Source of the DNA: Alphaproteobacteria bacterium
GTDB taxonomy: Bacteria; Pseudomonadota; Alphaproteobacteria; Caulobacterales; Hyphomonadaceae
NCBI GenBank assembly: GCA_016125405.1
Contig: WGLW01000025.1
Coordinates: 1-64,000 of the forward strand
Direction: 5' to 3'
DNA: 64,000 bases
Under the pieces are notes generated by a model. That model saw only the letters and a list, made by a program, of their open reading frames with translations, was not told the DNA's origin and did no database searches. Positions within the stretch are counted from its first letter, which is position 1, and the number at the start of each line of letters is the position of its first letter. The translations under genes and the position numbers were made by a program. Below are positions 16,550-22,814 of the stretch, one piece after another.

Positions 16550-18541
16550 CTAGTGCAGGTCTTGCTCGCTTGCGTCCTTCTGCGCCCGGCGTCCCATCAT
16601 CTTCGACACGACGGCGAGTTCCGGCGCTTCCAGGGCGCCGTCCTTATTGGCGTCCAGCTTGTCGAAATTAGCCAGCAGCATCTTGCTCATCCGGCCTCTC
16701 ACCTCGGACTTCTCGACCTTGCCGTCGATGTTGGTGTCCAGAATGCCCATCATTCGGCCCGAGTTCAGCTCGGTCATGTATTCCGGTTTCTGGTTGGCGA
16801 CGGTTTCGTCGTCCCAGCGGAACGCGATGGCCGTGTACTGCATCTCGTCGAAGGATTGCTCGCCCCAGGTGATTTCGCGTGTCGGGTCGGGATTGGCGAG
16901 GTTGTTCGGCGAGTTGTCGTACTCGTAGCGTGTAACGATACGCGAGCCTTTCGGCACCTTGATAGGCGCTGCGAAATCGTAGAAGCGCTGCCAGTTGAAG
17001 TCGTATTGCGGCAGGCTGAGGATCAACTCCTCCTTGCCGCCCGGCTTCTGCAGGTAGATGTGCGCGTTCTCGCCGCGATAGTGGGCGTGCGGGAAGATCG
17101 AATAGATCGTCGCGTCTTCCGGAAAGTCGAGATAGGCGACCTCCTTGTGGTGCGCCTTGCCGGCCGGGATATCGATGTTGATGTTGGCGATCACCGCTGA
17201 GCGGCGAACGATCGTTGGCGGCGCATCCTTCGGATAGAAGTAGAGGCCGACGCGGGTCACGTCCGTCGTTTCCTTGCCATAGGGCGTATAGTGCATCTGG
17301 AACTGGAACGGCGTGCCGGGCTCCACCCAGCTGCCGGAGCCTTTCTGGAAGACGACTGATTCGGCGCCCACCGCGTAGCTACCCACGCCGTTGGAGAGCA
17401 GGTGGTGGACAGCCTGACGATCGCCGGCGATCACCGTCGTCGCTCTTAGCCAGTGGTCTTCCTTCAATTCGTTCGCGACCTTTGGATACTGGTAGTCGAC
17501 GACGCCCGACGCCGGGACCTTGAACGGCGGCAGCGTGATGATGAAGTCCGGTTTGCCCAGCGGCCACTCAGGCGCCGGCTTTGCGCTGGCCTTCAATGGA
17601 TCGATGGCGCTGTCGCCGCGGGCGGCGCCGGCTTCGATCCAGTGCACGAGGGTCTGGGCGTCCTTGTTGGAGAGGTTGAGGTCGCCCGAGAACTTGCCGA
17701 TGTGTGGATCGGCGTTGTAGGGCGGCATCCGGTCGTTCCGGATCACTTCGCGGATCATCGGGGCGAAACCCTTCACCTTCTGATAGCTGTCCATCGCAAA
17801 AGGCGCGATGCCGCCTTCCGAGTGGCAGGCGACGCAGTTCTTCTGAAGGATCGGCGCCACGTCATTTGCGTAGGAGATCTTCACGAAGTCCGCCTGGTGG
17901 TCGCGCTGCGGGAAGGCGATCGAGGGGCTTTCGAGTTTCGCGGTCGACACCTGAACGCCTTCGCCGGCGAGCAGGCTATCGAGCGTGTCGGCGAGGTAGG
18001 CCGTCTTGACGGCGGCCTTCGGTTTGGCTGATCGGCCAGAGAAGCGATCGTCAATCGGGCCGTGATAGGCGACTTTCCAGCCTTTGGGGTCGATCACGAA
18101 CGCTTCGCCAACATGGGAAATGCCGAGGTTCTCGCCGATCAGCTGAGCATCATCGATCAGCACCGGCATATCGATTCCGATCTTTTCGGCTTCCTGCTTG
18201 ACGGCGATCTCGTCGTTCACCGGCGTCGAGTTCATCATGTAGAACACAACACCCTTGTCTGCGTACTTCGCCTTGAGCGCGTTCAGCGCGGGAACCAGAT
18301 CGTGGACAAACGGCGAGCCATTGACCTGCGAGACGATCACGACCGCCGGAGCGTTCTTGTGATAATAGAGGTCGTGGGCGATCGAATTCTGGTCGACAAG
18401 ACGAAAATCGCCGACCTTTGCCGGCACCTTTACGTCCGTTACCGAGGCGGCTTCGCGACTGGTTTGACCGACTGCTGCGACGCCCAGCAATGCGGCTGCG
18501 GCGACCGTCGCTGTCATAATTCCAATAAGTCGGTGTTTCAT
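16550..18541 (-). CDS. Redoxin / cytochrome c / PHM-like copper monooxygenase / EF-hand fusion, exported
   Basis: This is a 663-residue exported multidomain protein. In order: a signal peptide; a redoxin (AhpC/TSA-like) domain, about 40-195, whose usual cysteine site reads NGSPFVHDL and has no cysteine; a c-type haem site CVACH at 236-240 with a likely axial methionine in NDRMPPY; a copper type II ascorbate-dependent (PHM-like) domain with HHLLS, MHYTPYG and FPHAHYRG as candidate copper ligands; and two complete EF-hand loops, DTNIDGKVEKSE and DANKDGALEAPE. The start was set by GAGGAGAC seven bases before ATG 18541. The order resembles redoxin-cytochrome-monooxygenase proteins of other Gram-negatives. 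The reaction is unknown; electron delivery from haem to copper is inferred. It lies downstream of apbE on the same strand. Confidence 0.85.
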   Translation of the reverse strand: MKHRLIGIMTATVAAAALLGVAAVGQTSREAASVTDVKVPAKVGDFRLVDQNSIAHDLYYHKNAPAVVIVSQVNGSPFVHDLVPALNALKAKYADKGVVFYMMNSTPVNDEIAVKQEAEKIGIDMPVLIDDAQLIGENLGISHVGEAFVIDPKGWKVAYHGPIDDRFSGRSAKPKAAVKTAYLADTLDSLLAGEGVQVSTAKLESPSIAFPQRDHQADFVKISYANDVAPILQKNCVACHSEGGIAPFAMDSYQKVKGFAPMIREVIRNDRMPPYNADPHIGKFSGDLNLSNKDAQTLVHWIEAGAARGDSAIDPLKASAKPAPEWPLGKPDFIITLPPFKVPASGVVDYQYPKVANELKEDHWLRATTVIAGDRQAVHHLLSNGVGSYAVGAESVVFQKGSGSWVEPGTPFQFQMHYTPYGKETTDVTRVGLYFYPKDAPPTIVRRSAVIANINIDIPAGKAHHKEVAYLDFPEDATIYSIFPHAHYRGENAHIYLQKPGGKEELILSLPQYDFNWQRFYDFAAPIKVPKGSRIVTRYEYDNSPNNLANPDPTREITWGEQSFDEMQYTAIAFRWDDETVANQKPEYMTELNSGRMMGILDTNIDGKVEKSEVRGRMSKMLLANFDKLDANKDGALEAPELAVVSKMMGRRAQKDASEQDLH

Positions 18542-18877
18542 GGCATGTCTCCTCGACAGCAAATTCTGCGCGCAAGTCGGGATATCTCGACGGACATCGA
18601 TGCAGCGCTGCAGGCCACACTCACAAAAGTTGGAAATCGATGCAAGGAAGCGGAGGCCCGTTAGACCCTCTCACGCGCAATCCGGCAGTAAGATCGTCGC
18701 AACTTTCCGCGAGATTTGTAACATCCTGTCGCGTAATCAGTGCTCGCACCTGACTTTATGGCGCTGGCGCGTGGCCTCGCTCTCCGCAATCAGACCAACG
18801 CTAACCAGTCTCTGCCTCTCGCGTATCCGGGTGGCAGGGGCGATGAGACGCCATTTAGTCGGGTCCCGACAGATCTG
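18542..18877. other. Intergenic region, no gene seen
   Basis: These 336 bp lie between apbE and the redoxin/cytochrome fusion. I see no coding frame with family features, no strong terminator and no repeat. The gap and the ribosome site of the following gene suggest the fusion gene has its own promoter rather than belonging strictly to the apbE operon. Confidence 0.4.
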
Positions 18878-19777
18878 CTAACGAACCCACCATGCCTTAA
18901 TGCCTTCACGTCGAAGAAACCGCTCCGCACCCCGGCCATGAAGCATGGCCACTGTCGATAGTACGCCGGCCTCAAGGCAGGTCGTTGCGGCGACAGTTAC
19001 CGACCGTGGCGGATCCTTCACTGGCCATCCGGTGCGAGGGTCCAGAATATGACTGTAACGGACGCCATCCTTGAGCAGGTATCGACGCGCGTCGCCACTC
19101 GTCGTGAGTGCGCCGGCGCCGATTTCAAGATGCGCGCCTGAGGGGCCGGATCGGTCGACCGACTCGATATCCACGCGCCATCTCGTTCCATCCGCGCGCA
19201 ACTTGCTGGCTCTGAGATCGCCGCCAAAATTCACCAGAACGGGAACATCGCTTGCGGCCTCGATGATCTCGATTGCCCGATCAACAGCATACTCCTTTCC
19301 GATGCCGCCAAAGTCGATCTCCATTCCCGGCGGTATTTGAATAATCGGGCTTCGCCAGGTAATCTTGTTCCATCCGACAAAAGGCAGGAGTTCCCGCACA
19401 CTCGCCTTCGACGGCAGACGATCCGATCCGTCAAATCGCCAGACCTTGCGAAGAATGCCGGAGGTGACGTCAAACCGGCCATCGCTCAGCGCGTAACAGT
19501 TCGAAGCATAATCGAGCAGGGCGGCCGTTTCTTCGTCAACTGGCAGGGACTGGCCATTTGAAGCGTTTATGGCGGACAAGAGGCTGTCGTCTCGATAGCG
19601 ACTGTATTTGTATTCGACGCGCGTCGCTTCGGCTTCTGCGAGCCGGCCAAGGCGCAGGGCTATGTCCTGATCGTTGGTCTCAATGTGGACCTCGCATGGC
19701 GAAGCCATCGACCGAAATTGATAAAGATGGCCCTGAACCAGCCTTGTGAGCATCGCCGAATTCGGTTCAATCGGCAT
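18878..19777 (-). CDS. apbE: ApbE-type FAD:protein FMN transferase
   Basis: This is an about 299-residue ApbE-family enzyme, which attaches FMN from FAD to a threonine or serine of a target protein. Family blocks are present: FRSMASPCEVHI; the YSRYRDDSLLSAIN region; FDVTSGILRKVWRF; IDFGGIGKEYAVDRA; TSGDARRYLLKDGVRYSHILDPRTGWPV; and the Mg-binding segment CLEAGVLSTVAM, where the usual aspartate is a glutamate. No signal peptide or lipobox is visible, unlike many exported ApbE proteins. The start is uncertain (19777 chosen; 19753 and a TTG at 19798 are possible). It lies 33 bp (12 bp if the TTG start is used) after the DUF3570 gene, whose product carries a candidate FMN-acceptor motif. Confidence 0.9.
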   Translation of the reverse strand: MPIEPNSAMLTRLVQGHLYQFRSMASPCEVHIETNDQDIALRLGRLAEAEATRVEYKYSRYRDDSLLSAINASNGQSLPVDEETAALLDYASNCYALSDGRFDVTSGILRKVWRFDGSDRLPSKASVRELLPFVGWNKITWRSPIIQIPPGMEIDFGGIGKEYAVDRAIEIIEAASDVPVLVNFGGDLRASKLRADGTRWRVDIESVDRSGPSGAHLEIGAGALTTSGDARRYLLKDGVRYSHILDPRTGWPVKDPPRSVTVAATTCLEAGVLSTVAMLHGRGAERFLRREGIKAWWVR

Positions 19778-19810
19778 TCGCTCTGGCGCCCATTGCAATC
19801 CATTCCAAAT

Positions 19811-21217
19811 CTACCGGAACGCGAAACTCAAGCCTATGATTGCACTCGTTGCATTCACGCCGCCAAACAGATTTTGGTCTGCGAGACCACCCGGCGCGCC
19901 TGCAGGGTGCGTCGTCCCGGATTGCCTGTAATCCTCGTATTGAAAGTAGATTTCGCTGTATCGCGTGATGCGGAAACCCAGCTTCAAGCCTGCGGTGATT
20001 GCGCTGAACTTTCCGAGCCGGCTGTCGGAACTGGCGAACGATGGAAGCGGCTGCCCGTCGATAAGGTAGTTGTGAAAGAAGTCAGCGGCGCCCTGGTTGT
20101 AGTAACGGACGCCAGGTTCGAGATAGAAGCGCTGACCAAATGGAATGCGGTCGGACAGGCTTACGGTATATGACGTGATGCCCCAGTCGTCGTGGTAAGC
20201 ACGTGCGGAAAAATCCGCAAACGTAGGGCCCAGTGCAACCTTGTTGCCCCAGAATACGCTTTGTCGAAGGCGATTATCAGGCCGGCCCTCATAGAGATAT
20301 CGTATTGGCGCGCCTGATACCCCGTCCACGACCGATATGATCTTGTAGGGATCCGTTTGGTAGCCAGTGCTCCGTCCGACGCTATAGTTCAGTTGCGTCA
20401 GCCAGTAGCGGTTCATGACCTGAGTGACGCCAGCGACGAGGCCAATAACCGATTTCGACCTGTCGCCGCCTTTTACGTCGGCGTTCATCTCGGTGAACGG
20501 CGTAGGCGTGCCGAAGATCGGCGCGGACTGGTCGTACTCATAATCGAGTGCTGCGGAAACTGTCGTATTCCGGTGATTGAAGTCGCGAGAAAGCCCCGCA
20601 TTGACCGAGAAAGAACGATAGTCCCGTTCATCCGAGTAGCTGCCGCCCAGTGAGTAACGACTTGCCGCGCCAAGCGGCGAGGAATAGCCGATGTCGACTG
20701 CATAACGTTGATCCCGGAAGCCGGAATCAACGGGCAGCGTGTTCGCGGGCGCTGTGTACTGACGCGCGACCGTGCCCGTACCCGGGATCGTGACGATGCG
20801 ACTACCGCCGGACGCGCCGGTAACGGTCGCGGTTGTGCCGGGAGCGTGTGCGGGCGTGGTGAATACCTGATCCTGGCTCCAGGGTGCAGCGCCGTTGGGT
20901 GTCGCGCCCGTCAACGTGTCGGAGGTGAGCTTGAGGTTCAGCGTTTCCCCGTCGGATCCATTGAGGGTAAAGCTCGTGACCGGCTCGGTTGCTTTAACTC
21001 GACCTCCGGCTTCCTGGTAGAATAATACAGAACTGTCGATTCTTGTTCTTCCTGTCGCAAGATCAGAGCCAGGATCGTAATCGTCCTGCGTCGTTGTAAC
21101 GGTCTGCGCTATCTGGTCGACCGGTCGTTCCTGGGCATGGGCCGCCACCGCCGACAGGAGATTGGCGGTCAGAAGTCCCAATGCACTGCTGATCTGCCTG
21201 TTGCGTCCGCTACGCAT
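19811..21217 (-). CDS. DUF3570 outer-membrane beta-barrel protein with candidate flavinylation motif
   Basis: This is a 468-residue DUF3570 protein: signal peptide (LTANLLSAVAAHAQ), then alternating amphipathic strands throughout, ending SFAFR with a terminal-strand pattern. The sequence DTLTGAT at about residues 100-106 (bases 20920-20900) matches the Dxx(S/T)GAT core that ApbE enzymes flavinylate in proteins such as NqrC. The ATG at 21217 overlaps the DUF4266 stop (TGATG), so translation is coupled. TlpA, DUF4266, DUF3570 and ApbE genes recur together in proteobacteria, but the family has no established function that I know of. Covalent FMN on this barrel is my inference. Confidence 0.85.
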   Translation of the reverse strand: MRSGRNRQISSALGLLTANLLSAVAAHAQERPVDQIAQTVTTTQDDYDPGSDLATGRTRIDSSVLFYQEAGGRVKATEPVTSFTLNGSDGETLNLKLTSDTLTGATPNGAAPWSQDQVFTTPAHAPGTTATVTGASGGSRIVTIPGTGTVARQYTAPANTLPVDSGFRDQRYAVDIGYSSPLGAASRYSLGGSYSDERDYRSFSVNAGLSRDFNHRNTTVSAALDYEYDQSAPIFGTPTPFTEMNADVKGGDRSKSVIGLVAGVTQVMNRYWLTQLNYSVGRSTGYQTDPYKIISVVDGVSGAPIRYLYEGRPDNRLRQSVFWGNKVALGPTFADFSARAYHDDWGITSYTVSLSDRIPFGQRFYLEPGVRYYNQGAADFFHNYLIDGQPLPSFASSDSRLGKFSAITAGLKLGFRITRYSEIYFQYEDYRQSGTTHPAGAPGGLADQNLFGGVNATSAIIGLSFAFR

Positions 21218-21468
21218 CAGTTGCACCCGCAACCTCCGCCATCGAACGTCCGTCCACCGCTGGAGCCTTCCTTGCTGAAGTAGATGTGCTCTTCGGCGGC
21301 GGTGATATTCGGATGCGTGTTGAGCTCCATCGCCTGCTTGGCCATCAGATCACGATCCCAGGCAGCCGCACCGAGGTGGACGCAACCACCTGACGCCGCC
21401 ATCAGACTTCCCGCTAACAAGACCCGTGCAATGCGGGGCGCTTTTGCTTTTGAAGTGTCATCTTTCAT
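21217..21468 (-). CDS. DUF4266 small lipoprotein with C-terminal GGGCGCN
   Basis: This is an 83-residue DUF4266 protein. The N-terminal segment RIARVLLAGSLMAASGGC ends in a probable lipobox cysteine (about residue 28). The family core follows (WDRDLMAKQAMEL, EEHIYFSKEGSSGG) and the protein ends in GGGCGCN. The start at 21468 was set by GGAG seven bases ahead; it overlaps the TlpA stop by 11 bases, and its own stop overlaps the next start. The paired C-terminal cysteines next to a thioredoxin gene suggest a redox-active or metal-binding tail, but no function is established. Confidence 0.85.
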   Translation of the reverse strand: MKDDTSKAKAPRIARVLLAGSLMAASGGCVHLGAAAWDRDLMAKQAMELNTHPNITAAEEHIYFSKEGSSGGRTFDGGGCGCN

Positions 21469-22000
21469 GGAGAAGCTCCGTGATGTGGGCGTCATAAAGG
21501 GGCGTTTTTTCAGGGAAAAAGCCCTTGTGTATGTAGCGAATGCTTCCATCACGGCCGATCAGGATGGATGTCGGCATTTCCTTGACGCCGAAACGGGTCG
21601 CCAATTTTCCGGAACTGTCGAACAGGATCGGAACGTTGCCTCCGAAGCGCTTCAGGAACGCATCCGCCTTGGCGCGATCGTGGTCTACATCGACCGCAAT
21701 GACAGCGAGATCGCTGCCGGGAAATCGCGTCGTCAGACCATTCATGTAGGGGAAGGAGAGGTGGCAGGGCCCGCACCAGGAAGCCCAGAAGTCAAGGTAG
21801 AGGACCTTGCCTCTATAATCAGCAAGATCGAAATCCGGATTAGGCGGTGCAGCGGTTGCAGCCGGTCCGGAGACGAGAATTCCCGCCACTGCAAGAATAC
21901 AGGCCCGCCGTGTTGGATAGACGGCGTGACAGGGAAGTGGCTCTGCAGCGGCGGTGCTGTTCGGACAATCGACAGTCTTGTTCCTGGGCGAACTCAACAT
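21458..22000 (-). CDS. TlpA-like thioredoxin-fold oxidoreductase
   Basis: This is an about 180-residue exported thiol-disulfide protein. It has a hydrophobic N-terminal segment (TRRACILAVAGILVSGPAATA), then the thioredoxin fold with active site WCGPC at residues 75-79 and the cis-proline loop KEMPTSILIGRDG. It probably reduces disulfides in the periplasm. It is the first well-supported gene of the TlpA-DUF4266-DUF3570-ApbE operon and overlaps the DUF4266 start. The start is uncertain: ATG 22000 or GTG 22009. A plausible partner is the cysteine pair at the C-terminus of DUF4266; that link is inferred from position only. Confidence 0.9.
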   Translation of the reverse strand: MLSSPRNKTVDCPNSTAAAEPLPCHAVYPTRRACILAVAGILVSGPAATAAPPNPDFDLADYRGKVLYLDFWASWCGPCHLSFPYMNGLTTRFPGSDLAVIAVDVDHDRAKADAFLKRFGGNVPILFDSSGKLATRFGVKEMPTSILIGRDGSIRYIHKGFFPEKTPLYDAHITELLHER

Positions 22001-22087
22001 TGGACCCACCAGTTCGAAGTCGCGGCGATAGGATCGCCGTTGTCGCGCGTTAGACCCGGTCTGGTCAGACCGAGGTCACAGCCGGAC

Positions 22088-22255
22088 TTATGCGTCCTTG
22101 TCGACTATGGCGCCCTGGGTTGAGGGCAAGGCGGCCTTGCCCTTTGCGCCATCGCCATCGCCATCGTGGTCAGGATCAATCGCAACCTTCGGAGCAGGTT
22201 GCGATTGATGGCTTGGGGGAATGACAGGCTGCAAGTTGACCGGTTTGATATTCAT
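22088..22255 (-). CDS. 55-residue peptide with DxDxDG calcium-type loop
   Basis: A short frame starts at ATG 22255 with a good GGAGG box. The product has a proline/glutamine-rich N-terminal half (NIKPVNLQPVIPPSHQSQPAPK) and the acidic stretch DPDHDGDGDG at residues 27-36, matching the DxDxDG calcium-binding loop pattern. There is no signal peptide or membrane segment. It precedes the TlpA gene on the same strand by about 90 bp. Similar tiny DxDxDG peptides occur in proteobacteria without known function. I believe it is a gene because of the ribosome site and the motif, but the evidence is thin. Confidence 0.5.
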   Translation of the reverse strand: MNIKPVNLQPVIPPSHQSQPAPKVAIDPDHDGDGDGAKGKAALPSTQGAIVDKDA

Positions 22256-22321
22256 GCGGGCCTCCGTGAGCGGCGATTGGAATAGTCGGCGCACGATCAT
22301 TGAGACGTCACGAGTAGGGGT

Positions 22322-22759
22322 TTACCTCAGGTCGTTGCGTTGAGCGGGTTCTTGTCGAAGGTCGCAAGGAGCGGATTCCTGGCGCCGCCGTGAAACCCAG
22401 CCATCACCGACCTTCACCGCCAAGGACGCCGGCATCATCAAATAGGTTGCAAGAATGCTGTGGCTGCATGACGAACAACGCATTCCAGCCAGGACAATCG
22501 ATTGAGCGTGCCGTCCCATTTCCGCGATGTAGTGGCCGTTCCCGCACCTCGGGCAAAATGGCACGGACGCCCAGACCTCCCGAGCCAGAGAAGCCGCCCT
22601 TTCCGCCAGTCGTAACGGCTTGAGGACCCCTTCACGTGTGTTGACCCGAGCGCTTCGATGTCGCGTCTTCTCCGTCAATCCGAATCCCCGTTCTGCGGCG
22701 TCAACCGGGTGTCGTCGGTCCAAAGGACGAACCCGGGCGCAAATTTCTGGCGCCTCCAA
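22322..22759 (-). CDS. Possible zinc-ribbon-like hypothetical protein
   Basis: This 145-codon frame contains FCPRCGNGHYIAEMGRH followed 20 residues later by RCSSCSHSIL, i.e. two CxxC pairs as in zinc ribbons. The N-terminal third is arginine-rich and looks less protein-like, so the true start is probably internal. No clear ribosome site was found. It lies between the Fec-type receptor and the small peptide gene on the same strand. It may equally be non-coding; the paired CxxC spacing is the only reason to list it. Confidence 0.3.
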   Translation of the reverse strand: MEAPEICARVRPLDRRHPVDAAERGFGLTEKTRHRSARVNTREGVLKPLRLAERAASLAREVWASVPFCPRCGNGHYIAEMGRHAQSIVLAGMRCSSCSHSILATYLMMPASLAVKVGDGWVSRRRQESAPCDLRQEPAQRNDLR

Positions 22760-22814
22760 AGGTCAAGACGCCGCCGCGGCCTGAAGACCGGAGCCCGTAC
22801 ATAAATCTCTGCGT

